From: Mesorhizobium mediterraneum
GTDB taxonomy: Bacteria; Pseudomonadota; Alphaproteobacteria; Rhizobiales; Rhizobiaceae
Reading direction: 5' to 3'
DNA length: 64,000 bases
Assembly: GCF_002284565.1 (NCBI RefSeq)
Contig: NZ_NPKI01000006.1
Location: 24,282 to 88,281 of the forward strand
The notes beneath the pieces were generated by a model. The model made no database searches and was not told where the DNA came from. It saw nothing but the letters and a program-made list of their open reading frames with translations. This document shows positions 18,830 to 26,956 of this stretch, one piece after another; the first letter of the stretch is position 1, and the number at the start of each line of letters is the position of its first letter. A program made the translations under genes and the position numbers.

Positions 18830-19784
18830 CGAAAGCTCCCATGCGCTTGGCGCCCCAGAGATAGAAGCCCATGATGACGATGGGCACCACGGTGAAGGCG
18901 GCGGCAAGCGGAATGTTGCCGGCGGTGCCCTGCTGCGAATAGACGGCCTGTCCGATGAACAGCCGCGAGGTGCCGATGATCTGCGGGATGATGTAATCGC
19001 CGAGCGTCAGCGAGAAGGTGAAGATCGAGCCGGCGACGATGCCCGGCAGTGCCAGCGGGAACAGCACGTTGCGGAAGGTCTGGCCGGGCGAGGCGCCGAG
19101 ATCGGACGAGGCCTCGACCAGATTGCCCGGCACGCGCTCGAGTGCCGCCTGCACCGGCAGGATCATGAAGGGCAGCCAGACATAGACGAAGACGATGAAG
19201 GTGCCGGTGGACGACACCGACAGCGAATTGCCGCCGACGATCGGCAGCAACAGCCAACCATCAACAAGCCATAGAAGATGCAGCTTGGCGAGCAGCCAGG
19301 TCAGGATGCCTTCCTTGGCGAGGATGAGCTTCCAGGCGTAGATCTTGACCAGATAGCTCGACCACAGCGGCAGCATGATGCCGAGATAGAACAGCGCCTT
19401 CCAGCGGCCGCGCGCATAGCGCGCCGCGTAATAGGCGATGGGGAAAGCGATGACCGCCGAGGCGAGCGTGACCAGGGCCGCCATCGTCACCGTGCGCAGG
19501 ATGATGTCGAGATTGGCGGCCTGCAGCAGATCGCCATAGGTCTTCAGCGTGAATTCGCGGTTGATGAGGCCGGAGAATTCGTCGATCGAGAAAAAACTCT
19601 GCAAGAGCAGCGCGAACAGCGAGCCGATATAGACGATGCCGAGCCACAGCACCGGCGGCAGCAGCATCAACAGCAGCAGCAGCTTCGGCTTGCGCCAGAA
19701 GACGTCGGACAAGGCGCCACGCATGCCGCCGCTTCCCGGCAGGATGGCGGGCGCGGGATTGGAGTTGAGCACGGCGATTGTCAT
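18819..19784 (-). CDS. ydcU: ABC transporter permease, spermidine/putrescine PotB type (YdcU-like)
   Basis: 321 residues. A cytoplasmic N-terminal tail of about 30 residues is followed by six membrane helices and the coupling loop [25 protein letters not shown], split here for length as [10 protein letters not shown] and FRNVLFPL. It pairs with YdcV to form the pore. Between this gene and the ATPase gene upstream lies a 250-base gap that carries a 160-bp palindromic element, an unusual interruption inside an operon. Confidence 0.9.
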   Translation of the reverse strand: MTIAVLNSNPAPAILPGSGGMRGALSDVFWRKPKLLLLLMLLPPVLWLGIVYIGSLFALLLQSFFSIDEFSGLINREFTLKTYGDLLQAANLDIILRTVTMAALVTLASAVIAFPIAYYAARYARGRWKALFYLGIMLPLWSSYLVKIYAWKLILAKEGILTWLLAKLHLLWLVDGWLLLPIVGGNSLSVSSTGTFIVFVYVWLPFMILPVQAALERVPGNLVEASSDLGASPGQTFRNVLFPLALPGIVAGSIFTFSLTLGDYIIPQIIGTSRLFIGQAVYSQQGTAGNIPLAAAFTVVPIVIMGFYLWGAKRMGAFDAL

Positions 19785-19832
19785 GACGCCGCTCTGTCTT
19801 GGCGGAGGAAATATGAGAGGCCGCGATCCTTC

Positions 19833-19992
19833 GCGCCCCCCTCTGTCCTGCCGGACATCTCCCCCACTTGGGGGGAGATTAGCTGTCGCGACTGCTTTCG
19901 CAAATCTCCAACATTGCAGGATTGGCGGCGAGCTCGAAGCTGCCGATCTCCCCCCAAGTGGGGGAGATGTCCGGCAGGACAGAGGGGGGCGC
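19833..19992. repeat. 160-bp palindromic element, copy 1
   Basis: Two perfect 47-base inverted arms (19833-19879 and 19946-19992) flank a 66-base centre. Each arm starts GCGCCCCCCTCTGTCCTG at the outer edge and itself contains a small hairpin around CCCCCACTTGGGGG. A second element of the same length and outer sequence lies at 56468-56627. No open frame or transposase is inside. Confidence 0.85.
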
Positions 19993-20034
19993 CGTGGAGC
20001 GCCTCACTCAGTCCACTAGCTACCTTCAGCGCCA

Positions 20035-21033
20035 TCATCCGGGCTCGTCCATCAGATGCAGATGCTCGCGGTTGAAGGTGAGCATGACCGCCTCACCCTC
20101 CCTCGGCAATTTCGCACCCGCTGGCACGATGGCGTGCAGCCTCAGCCCGTCGGCATCGAGCGCCAGTCTTGTCGTGGCGCCGAGATAGTTGGTCGAGACG
20201 AGGCGAGCGGCAACGCCGTCGCCCTTGGCCGCTCGACCAATGCGAATGGATTCAGGACGCAGGCTCCCCCAGCGATGCTGGCCGGAATAACGCTGGACGA
20301 AATCAGGCGGCAGCACATTGGACGAGCCGACGAAATCGGCGACGAAACGCGTCTTCGGGCGCTGGTAGATGTCCTCCGGCGTGCCGATCTGCATGACCTT
20401 GCCGTCGTTGAAGACGGCGACGCGGTCGGCCATCGAAAGGGCCTCGCCCTGGTCATGGGTGACGAAGACGAAGGTGATGCCGAGCGCCTTCTGCAGCGAC
20501 TTCAGCTCCTCCTGCATGTTCTCGCGCAGCTTGAGGTCGAGCGCGCCAAGCGGTTCATCGAGCAGCAGCACCTTGGGCTGGTTGACCAGCGCGCGAGCGA
20601 GCGCGACGCGCTGGCGCTGGCCACCGGAGAGCTGGCCGGGACGGCGGGCGCCGTAGCCCGGGAGCCGCACCAGCGATAGCGCCTCCTCGGCTGCCTTGTG
20701 CCGCTCGGCTTTCCCGACTCCCTTGACCATTAGCCCATAGGCGACATTGTCGAGCACGTTCAGATGCGGAAACAGCGCGTAGTCCTGAAACACGGTGTTG
20801 ACGTTGCGGCGGTAAGGCGGAACGCCTTCGGCACGTTCGCCGAAGATGGAGATCGAGCCCGATGTCGGCTGCTCGAAGCCGGCGATCAGGCGCAGGCAGG
20901 TCGTCTTGCCGGAACCGGAAGGCCCAAGCATGGCAAAGAACTCGCCCGGCACGATGTCGAGATCGACCATATCGACGGCGCGCACGCTGCCGAAATGGCG
21001 AGAGACTTTGGCGAACGAAACGGCTGGTGTCAT
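20035..21033 (-). CDS. ydcT: ABC transporter ATP-binding protein, PotA type (YdcT-like)
   Basis: 332 residues. Walker A GPSGSGKT, Q-loop VFQDYALFPH, signature LSGGQRQRVALARAL and Walker B VLLLDEPLGALD are intact. The C-terminal third (from about 240) is a TOBE-type regulatory domain. It energises import by YdcUV. I chose the ATG at 21033 (MTPAVSF), with GGGA before it; an ATG 21 bases further up lacks a site. Confidence 0.9.
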   Translation of the reverse strand: MTPAVSFAKVSRHFGSVRAVDMVDLDIVPGEFFAMLGPSGSGKTTCLRLIAGFEQPTSGSISIFGERAEGVPPYRRNVNTVFQDYALFPHLNVLDNVAYGLMVKGVGKAERHKAAEEALSLVRLPGYGARRPGQLSGGQRQRVALARALVNQPKVLLLDEPLGALDLKLRENMQEELKSLQKALGITFVFVTHDQGEALSMADRVAVFNDGKVMQIGTPEDIYQRPKTRFVADFVGSSNVLPPDFVQRYSGQHRWGSLRPESIRIGRAAKGDGVAARLVSTNYLGATTRLALDADGLRLHAIVPAGAKLPREGEAVMLTFNREHLHLMDEPG

Positions 21034-21069
21034 GGGCTGTCCCAGGCTGATCAAATTCAGGCGACGGCG

Positions 21070-21184
21070 CTGCCCTCATCCGCCTGCCGGCACCTTCTCC
21101 CCGTATAGTGACAGGGAGAAGGGGGCTTACCTAAACGCCGGCGTCCTCCCTCTCCCGTCGGGGAGAGGGTGAGAGTGAGGGCAG
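21070..21184. repeat. Intergenic mosaic repeat between ydcS and ydcT
   Basis: Outer inverted ends CTGCCCTCA and TGAGGGCAG enclose two hairpin-like segments, CACCTTCTCCCCGT ... AGGGAGAAG and CCCTCTCCCGTCGGGGAGAGGG (split: CCCTCTCC, CGTCG, GGAGAGGG). The sequence is of the same mosaic type as the elements at 16425, 36026, 38777 and 50232. Confidence 0.6.
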
Positions 21185-21214
21185 TGATACGTTCTCAGAA
21201 CGAGTGAGACGAAC

Positions 21215-22369
21215 TCACCGCCCGCCGATGACGCCAATGTAATCCGACACCCAGCGATAGTAAGGCACGCACTGGTCGTTCTGGGTGGCGCATTTCGACA
21301 CTGGCGTCTTCCAGAACTTGATCTTTTCGAAATTGTCGTAGCCGTTGGTCTTGCAGCCTTCTTCGCCGAGCAGTTCGTTGCCTTTGCAGGCAGCCGGCAC
21401 CACCGGCAACGAGCCGAACCAGGCGGAAATGTCGCCCTGGACTTTCGGCGACAGCGAATGTTCCAGCCACATATAGGCGCAGTTCGGGTGGGCTGCGTCG
21501 GCCTCCATCATGGTGGTGTCGGCCCAGCCGGTGACGCCTTCTTGCGGAATAGTCGAAGCGACCGGTTTCTTGGCGGCAACCAGCGTGTTGACCTGGTAGG
21601 GCCATGAACCTGAAGCAACAACGCCTTCGTTCTGGAAGTCGTCGACCTGGATGGCGGCGTCATGCCAGTAGCGTCCGACCAGCGTGCGCTGGACGCGCAG
21701 CAGATCTAGCGCGGCCTTGTACTGATCCTCGGTCAGCTCGTAGGGATCCTTGATGCCGAGCTCCGGCTTGTGAAACATCAGATAGTTGGCGGCATCGGCG
21801 ACATGGATCGGCCCGTCATAGGCCTGGACGCGGCCCTTGTTCGACTTGCCGTCAGGCAAGGTCATCTCCTCGAAGACGACGTTCCAGCTCTTCGGCGCTT
21901 CCTTGAACACCTCGGTGTTGTACATCAGCACATTCGGGCCCCACTGGTAGGGGACGCCGTAGTGGACGCCGCCGACCGTGAACCACGGCGCATCCTTGAG
22001 CCGGTCGTCGACCGTCTTCCAGCTCGGGACGAGATCGGTGTTGATCGGCTGGACGCGCTTGCCGGCGACGAGGCGCAGCGACGCGTCGCCCGAGGCGGTG
22101 ACGAGATCGAAGCCGCCCTCATTCATCAGCGCGACCATTTCGTCGGACGTGTTGGCCGTCTTGACGTTGACCTTGCAGCCTGTGTCCTTCTCGAAGGACG
22201 TGACCCAGTCGTAGCCCTTGTCAGTTTCGCCGCGCTCGATGTAGCCGGGCCAGGCGACAATGTTGACCTGGCCTTCGCCCTTGCCGAGTTCCTTGACCTG
22301 AGCGATCGCCTGGCCGGAGAAGGTCAGCGCGACCGTCAATGCAGTGCATGACTTCAGGAATGAATTCAT
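21215..22369 (-). CDS. ydcS: Periplasmic polyamine-type binding protein, YdcS family
   Basis: 384 residues. A signal peptide (MNSFLKSCTALTVALTFSG, cut near QAIAQ) precedes a PotD-type binding protein. It is close to E. coli YdcS block by block: VNIVAWPGYIERGETDK, DWVTSFEKDTGCKVNVKTA, DLVTASGDASLRL, GRVQAYDGPIHVADAAN, QGDISAWFGSLPVVP. YdcS is the binding protein of a putrescine-linked importer. First gene of the transporter-patD operon; GGGAGA precedes the ATG at 22369. Two dyads lie in the 124 bases between it and the LysR gene. Confidence 0.92.
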   Translation of the reverse strand: MNSFLKSCTALTVALTFSGQAIAQVKELGKGEGQVNIVAWPGYIERGETDKGYDWVTSFEKDTGCKVNVKTANTSDEMVALMNEGGFDLVTASGDASLRLVAGKRVQPINTDLVPSWKTVDDRLKDAPWFTVGGVHYGVPYQWGPNVLMYNTEVFKEAPKSWNVVFEEMTLPDGKSNKGRVQAYDGPIHVADAANYLMFHKPELGIKDPYELTEDQYKAALDLLRVQRTLVGRYWHDAAIQVDDFQNEGVVASGSWPYQVNTLVAAKKPVASTIPQEGVTGWADTTMMEADAAHPNCAYMWLEHSLSPKVQGDISAWFGSLPVVPAACKGNELLGEEGCKTNGYDNFEKIKFWKTPVSKCATQNDQCVPYYRWVSDYIGVIGGR

Positions 22370-22431
22370 CGTCGATCTCCCATTTGAGGGGCCGCACTGT
22401 CGCGGCGGCTTGGTCCCGACCGTGAAGGTGC

Positions 22432-22452
22432 TGCGAAATTTCCGGTTTCGCA
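22432..22452. promoter_or_regulatory. Candidate operator ahead of ydcS
   Basis: Perfect dyad TGCGAAA-N7-TTTCGCA, 63 bases before the ydcS start and downstream of the LysR gene. The spacing is that of a LysR-type site. Binding by the neighbouring LysR protein is inferred. Confidence 0.45.
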
Positions 22453-22474
22453 AATTCATTTATCAGAAAGGCGA

Positions 22475-22491
22475 TATCGGTTTTTCCGATA
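22475..22491. promoter_or_regulatory. Second dyad at the end of the LysR gene
   Basis: TATCGG-N5-CCGATA, two bases past the LysR stop codon. It could be a further regulator site or a weak hairpin; no U-tract follows on the minus strand, so it is not a convincing terminator. Confidence 0.35.
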
Positions 22492-22493
22492 GA

Positions 22494-23420
22494 TCAGCGG
22501 CCAATCTTCTCCGGTCGCTGACGGACCATGCGCTGCGATTGGGCAAGCCCGATGAAGTCGCGTGCGGCCTGCGGCAGGCCGGAGCCGCGCCGCCAGACCA
22601 TGCCGACCTGCACCACCGGCAAAGAGCCCGAAATATCGCGCGATTCGATGCGGTCGCCTTCGAGCGACCATGGCCGGTAGACGAGGTCGGGCAACAACGC
22701 CACACCGGCGCCGGTGGCGACGAGGCTGCGCACCGCCTCGACAGAGCGGGTGCGGAAGGCGACATGCGGCTTGGCGCCGATCGCCGCCAGCAGTTTTCCG
22801 GTGTTCTCCTCGATCTCGTCGACGGTCAGCATGATCAGCGGCTCCGAGGCGATGTCGCCAATGCCGATGATGTCGGCGCCGGCCAGCGGGTGGCCGAGCG
22901 GCAGCCATAGCCGGTAGGCCGAGACTTCGAGAATTTCCGATTGCAGCGCGGTGCGATCGCGCAGGTTCGAGGTGACCATGACGGCGATGTCGAGCTTGCC
23001 TCCGATCAGGAGGTGCTCAAGGTAATCGCCATTGTCCTCGATGGCCGAGACCTCAACGCCCGGGTAGGCACGTCGATAGCGGGCGAGAAGGTCGGACAGC
23101 ACATAACCGGCGACCAGCGAGGTGACACCGAGCTGGAGCCGGCCGCCTGCGGCCGCTTGCTCGCCGAAGAAGGCGCGGCGCGCATCGGAAACGTCGGCAA
23201 GAATCTTTGTCGCGTGGCGCAGGAACTGATGGCCCTTGTGGGTGATGTTCAAGCCGCGCGGGTGGCGCTCGAACAGCTCGACGCCGAGATCGTGTTCCAG
23301 TTCCTTGATCGCTTCGGTGACCGACGATTGCGAGATCGACAGGTTCTGCGCAGCACCCGACACCGTGCCTTGTTCGGCGACGGCGATGAAGAACTGCAAT
23401 TGGCGGATGGTGAAGGCCAT
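22494..23420 (-). CDS. LysR-family regulator, likely of the ydcSTUV-patD operon
   Basis: 308 residues. Winged helix-turn-helix at about 1-60 (FTIRQLQFFIAVAEQGTVSG, ISQSSVTEAIKELEHDLG) then a substrate-binding-like domain. I start at the ATG giving MAFTIRQ, the usual LysR beginning; an ATG 15 bases upstream is possible. It lies directly upstream of ydcS on the same strand and is divergent from the Rrf2 gene across 85 bases. In E. coli the ydc operon has a different (MocR-type) neighbour regulator, so the pairing here is specific to this lineage. Confidence 0.85.
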   Translation of the reverse strand: MAFTIRQLQFFIAVAEQGTVSGAAQNLSISQSSVTEAIKELEHDLGVELFERHPRGLNITHKGHQFLRHATKILADVSDARRAFFGEQAAAGGRLQLGVTSLVAGYVLSDLLARYRRAYPGVEVSAIEDNGDYLEHLLIGGKLDIAVMVTSNLRDRTALQSEILEVSAYRLWLPLGHPLAGADIIGIGDIASEPLIMLTVDEIEENTGKLLAAIGAKPHVAFRTRSVEAVRSLVATGAGVALLPDLVYRPWSLEGDRIESRDISGSLPVVQVGMVWRRGSGLPQAARDFIGLAQSQRMVRQRPEKIGR

Positions 23421-23488
23421 GGCCGGACTAAACACGGCGAAGGCGGCGCTGGGAAGTGGGCGACGGGCGCTTGACGACCGCGAGACTC

Positions 23489-23505
23489 GTAACTAAGTAA
23501 GTTAC
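23489..23505. promoter_or_regulatory. Dyad abutting the rrf2 start codon
   Basis: Perfect inverted repeat GTAACT-AAGTA-AGTTAC that ends on the base before the ATG. It is a likely autoregulatory site for the Rrf2 protein. Its position leaves no room for a normal ribosome-binding site, so the message may be leaderless or the dyad itself overlaps the initiation region. Confidence 0.6.
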
Positions 23506-23955
23506 ATGAAACGAAACAGCAGACTTTCCTCGACCCTGCACATTCTCGTCCACATGGCCGAGACGCAGGAGCACGCGCTGACCTCCGAGCAGCTCGCCAC
23601 ATTCATCCACACGAACCCGGTCGTCGTCCGCCGGACCATTGCTGGCTTGCGCGACGCTGGCATCGTCACCTCGTCGCGCGGCCATGGCGGCGGCTGGCAG
23701 CTTGGCCGTGCGCCCGAGAAAATCTCGCTGGCCGAGATCAGCGCCGCCCTTGGCGAAACGCTGCTGCCGTTCGGCACCGAGCCGGAAAGTCCCGGCTGCC
23801 TTGTCGAACAAGCGGTGATAGCGGCGCTCGATGATTTTCGCGTCGAGGCCGAGAGGCTGCTGGCGGAAAAACTCAGTCGCATCACGCTCGCCGATCTCGC
23901 CGCCGATTTCCACCGCCGTTACGAGTTGATTGGAGTGACCAGCCATGCAGTATGA
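23506..23955 (+). CDS. Rrf2-family transcriptional regulator
   Basis: 149 residues. An N-terminal winged helix (KRNSRLSSTLHILVHMAE, LTSEQLATFIHTNPVVVRRT, GGGWQLGRAPEKISLAEI) and a dimerisation helix match the Rrf2 family. Only one cysteine is present, C98 (ESPGCLVEQ), so it lacks the three-cysteine Fe-S site of IscR, NsrR and RsrR; a single-thiol redox or other sensor is possible. No Shine-Dalgarno sequence precedes the ATG. Its end overlaps the flavoprotein gene by 11 bases. Confidence 0.88.
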   Translation: MKRNSRLSSTLHILVHMAETQEHALTSEQLATFIHTNPVVVRRTIAGLRDAGIVTSSRGHGGGWQLGRAPEKISLAEISAALGETLLPFGTEPESPGCLVEQAVIAALDDFRVEAERLLAEKLSRITLADLAADFHRRYELIGVTSHAV

Positions 23956-24862
23956 TCTACCAGCTACGCAGTATGATCTGATCGTCGTCGGCGGCAGCTT
24001 TGCCGGCCTGTCCGCCGCCATCCAGGCAGGACGGGCCCGGCGCAACGTCCTGGTGATCGACGCGGGCCAGCCGCGTAACCGTTTTGCCGAACATTCGCAC
24101 GGGTTCCTGGGACAGGACGGGCGCGCGCCCGGCGCAATCCTGGACGACGCAAGACGGCAGCTGCTGGCCTATCCGACAGCCAGGGTCGTCGCCGGATTGG
24201 CGAACAAGGCCGCTGCCGCCGGTTCCGGCTTCGAGATTATGACGGATCGCGGCGAGACATTCGGCGCGGCGCGGCTGGTGCTTGCCACCGGCGTGCGCGA
24301 TATCCTGCCGGATGTCCCCGGGCTTGCCGAGCATTGGGGAAAGAGCGTGCTGCACTGTCCTTATTGCCATGGTTACGAGGTGGCCGGCGGGCCGCTTGGC
24401 GTGCTGGCAACCGGCCCGATGGCAGTGCATCAGGCGCAATTGATCGCCGACTGGGGTGACGTCACGCTGTTCGCCAACGGCATGTTCGAGCCTGACGCGG
24501 AACAGATGCTTGCGCTGGAAAGGCGGAACGTGCGGTTCGAGCCGGCCGGCGTGGCGGAGCTGGAACAGGATGGTTCGGGCGGGCTGATCGTCAGTCTCGA
24601 AGACGGCCGCAAAGCCGGCATTGCGGCGCTGTTCACCGCACCGCGCAACACCATGGCGAGCCCGCTGGCCGAGCAGCTTGGCTGTACTTTCACGGAAGGC
24701 TTCCTCGGCCCAGTGATCACCGTCGACGACCGGCAGCAGACGACCGTGCCCGGCGTCTATGCCGCTGGAGATGCGGCACGATCGATGCACAACATCGCCT
24801 TCGCGGTATCAGGTGGCGCCTTCGCGGGCGTATGCGCCCACCAATCGCTGGTTTTCGATTAG
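23945..24862 (+). CDS. Thioredoxin-reductase-like NAD(P)/FAD-dependent oxidoreductase
   Basis: 305 residues, two-dinucleotide-binding fold. FAD motif VVGGSFAGLSAA at 14-25, the redox pair C138-PY-C141 (HCPYCHG), and the closing FAD motif VYAAGDAARSMHNIAFAVSGG (GDAA near 280). These features are those of low-molecular-weight thioredoxin reductases, but relatives paired with Rrf2 genes are often of unknown partner. The first 10 codons contain a direct 11-base duplication that gives the repeated residues QYDL. It is translated with the Rrf2 gene and its stop overlaps the convergent DeoR gene by 4 bases. Confidence 0.85.
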   Translation: MQYDLPATQYDLIVVGGSFAGLSAAIQAGRARRNVLVIDAGQPRNRFAEHSHGFLGQDGRAPGAILDDARRQLLAYPTARVVAGLANKAAAAGSGFEIMTDRGETFGAARLVLATGVRDILPDVPGLAEHWGKSVLHCPYCHGYEVAGGPLGVLATGPMAVHQAQLIADWGDVTLFANGMFEPDAEQMLALERRNVRFEPAGVAELEQDGSGGLIVSLEDGRKAGIAALFTAPRNTMASPLAEQLGCTFTEGFLGPVITVDDRQQTTVPGVYAAGDAARSMHNIAFAVSGGAFAGVCAHQSLVFD

Positions 24863-25635
24863 ATTCCGATCTTGCCATCCGCAATGCTGAGCCGTGCGCC
24901 CGCCTGGGCAAGGGCGGCGGCGATGTCGCGCGGCGGCGAACGGTCGGTGGCAAGTTCGGAAAAACCCTCGAAGCCGCAGACCTGAACCAGGCCCTGGCGG
25001 CCGAACTTGGTGTGGTCGGTGATGACGAGCGAGCGCTGGCCGCGCGACAGCACCATGCGGGCGATTTCCGCCTCTTCCAGATCATAGTCCATGACGCCCG
25101 TGACGGCATCGACCGCACCGGTGGAGATCACCGCATGATTGACGGAAAAGCGGCTGACGAACTCAATGGCCGAGACGCCGAAGGCTGCGCCCGAATCGCT
25201 GCGCAATTCGCCGCCGGCCATATAGACCTTGTTGCCATTGACGGTGGCCAGCGTGCGGGCGATGTCGGAGGAGTTGGTGACCACCGTCAACCGGCGGTGG
25301 CCGAGCAGCTCGCGGGCCAGGAAAGAGGTGGTGGTGCCGGTGTCGAGCATGATCGATTCGCCGTCGCGAATGGTGGCGGCAACCATGCGGGCGATGGCGC
25401 GCTTGGCGTCGGCATTCTCGCGCATGCGCCGCTCGAATGGCGCCTCGCCGGCCATCGACGGCAGGCCGACGGCGCCATGCATCTTCAGGATCGAACCGTC
25501 ACTGGTCAGCGGCTTGACGTCGCGGCGCACGGTCTCCAGCGAGACGCCCAGCCGGTCGGCCAGGCTGGCGATGGTGACGGTGCCCTCCTCCTGCAGGAGA
25601 CGCAGGATTTCGCCATGCCGCTTCGAATGGACCAT
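24859..25635 (-). CDS. DeoR-family transcriptional repressor
   Basis: 258 residues. N-terminal helix-turn-helix (KRHGEILRLLQEEGTVTIAS, LADRLGVSLETVRRDVKPL) and a C-terminal sugar-phosphate-sensing DeoRC domain with DTGTTTSFLA near residue 98 and the DHTKFGR end motif. Members usually repress catabolic genes and respond to a phosphorylated intermediate. It faces the phosphotransferase/dehydrogenase cluster across a 436-base divergent gap, which makes that cluster the likely target; a phosphorylated product of the kinase would suit a DeoR effector. Confidence 0.88.
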   Translation of the reverse strand: MVHSKRHGEILRLLQEEGTVTIASLADRLGVSLETVRRDVKPLTSDGSILKMHGAVGLPSMAGEAPFERRMRENADAKRAIARMVAATIRDGESIMLDTGTTTSFLARELLGHRRLTVVTNSSDIARTLATVNGNKVYMAGGELRSDSGAAFGVSAIEFVSRFSVNHAVISTGAVDAVTGVMDYDLEEAEIARMVLSRGQRSLVITDHTKFGRQGLVQVCGFEGFSELATDRSPPRDIAAALAQAGARLSIADGKIGI

Positions 25636-26071
25636 CGAGCTTCGCCAATCGGATTGTTGCGCTGCTGACCGCTTCTAAGGCAAATTCGCCACAGTACACA
25701 AGGAATCCTTGCGAATCCGGGCAAGAAGACAGAAAAAGCCACAAGTTTTCGTTGACAAGCCAGATCACATGGCGCGACACTAGCTAGGTGATAGGCTCGG
25801 AATGGCCACGGGAGAACGATGGCAGAGCCGCATCAAAATTCGCTTACCCGAACGTCTGGAAAATCGTCCGGGGCAAGGGATAGGAATTTTTTCGAATCCG
25901 CGGGGGCGGATGCCGGCGTCGAAGAACCCGGCACAGGGGCTCGTCGGTGCGGTGCGGGATACCGATCCTGGCATCCCGCACCGACGAGATCTTCGCATTG
26001 CTCCCTCCTGCCGGCCGCCATCTTTGTCTCGCCCGCGGCGTCTTGAACCCCGCCCAACGAGGGATGAGCCT
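25636..26071. other. Long divergent intergenic region with a strong hairpin
   Basis: No convincing gene. It holds a TTGACA at 25752-25757, a possible -35 box without a clear -10, and at 25940-25988 a strong stem-loop: CTCGTCGGTGCG followed by GTGCGGGAT on the left, ATCCCGCACCGACGAG on the right, with a 5-base bulge. The stem could be part of a leader that controls the downstream operon. Frames reading across this part into the next gene have poor coding character. Confidence 0.5.
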
Positions 26072-26956
26072 GTGACCGCCGAGGACCGCATCCGCGCGCT
26101 GCCCTGCTGGACCGGCAGCATCGAGATCGCTCCGCTGCCGGGCGGCCTGAGCAACGCCAACTATCTGGTCAAGGATGCGGCCGGGCGGCATGTCGTGCGC
26201 TTCGGTCAGGACTTTCCGTTCCACCATGTCTTTCGCGAGCGTGAGGTGATGACCGCGCGCGCAGCTCACGCCGCCGGCTTTGGGCCGGCCGTCCGCCATA
26301 CCGAGTCCGGCATCATAGTGACAGAGTACCTCGGCGCCAGGACCTTTGTCGCGGAGGATGTGCGCGCCAATATCGGCCGCGTCGCCGCCCTGATGCGCGG
26401 CTTTCATCGGGAGATGCCCAATCATGTCTCCGGCGCCGGCTTCATGTTCTGGGTGTTCCATGTCATCCGCGACTATGCGCGCACGCTGGAGGAAGGCGGC
26501 AGCCGCATGCGAAGCGAGTTACCGCGGTTGCTGACGCTTGCGGACGAACTCGAACGGGCGCAGAAACTGCTGCCGATCGTTTTTGGCCACAATGATCTTT
26601 TGCCGGCTAATATTCTCGACGATGGCGACAGGCTTTGGCTGATCGATTTCGAATATGCCGGTTTCAACACGGCGATGTTCGACCTTGCCGGCGTCGCCTC
26701 GAACGCCGGCATGAGCGACGAGGAGTCCTTCGCCTTTCTAACCGCCTATTTCATGAAGGAGCCGGACGAGGCGATCCGCCGCTCGCATGCAGCCATGCAA
26801 TGCGCATCGCTGCTGCGCGAGGCGATGTGGAGCATGGTTTCTGAACTTTATCTCGACGCGCCCGGCATCGACTATGTCGCCTATACCGACGAAAACCTGA
26901 CGCGGCTCGATGCCGCGCTGGAAAACTACAGAACAAAATACGGACAAAAATCATGA
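26072..26956 (+). CDS. Choline-kinase/APH-like phosphotransferase 1
   Basis: 294 residues from a GTG preceded by GAGGGA. It has the aminoglycoside/choline kinase fold: nucleotide loop LPGGLSNANYLVKD (22-35), the catalytic loop H173-N-D175 (FGHNDLLPANIL) and the metal site D192 (LIDFEYAG). The LPGGLSN and DFEYAG forms are those of choline or ethanolamine kinases rather than resistance enzymes. Its stop overlaps the start of the dehydrogenase gene in ATGA, so the two are coupled. A second, different phosphotransferase lies at 30305-31207. Confidence 0.82.
   Translation: MTAEDRIRALPCWTGSIEIAPLPGGLSNANYLVKDAAGRHVVRFGQDFPFHHVFREREVMTARAAHAAGFGPAVRHTESGIIVTEYLGARTFVAEDVRANIGRVAALMRGFHREMPNHVSGAGFMFWVFHVIRDYARTLEEGGSRMRSELPRLLTLADELERAQKLLPIVFGHNDLLPANILDDGDRLWLIDFEYAGFNTAMFDLAGVASNAGMSDEESFAFLTAYFMKEPDEAIRRSHAAMQCASLLREAMWSMVSELYLDAPGIDYVAYTDENLTRLDAALENYRTKYGQKS

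Noticed and set aside
25802..26071. N-terminal extension of the first phosphotransferase, 90 residues
   Set aside because: Extension is arginine/proline-rich, crosses the leader hairpin and does not match the kinase fold; the GTG at 26072 has a ribosome site.
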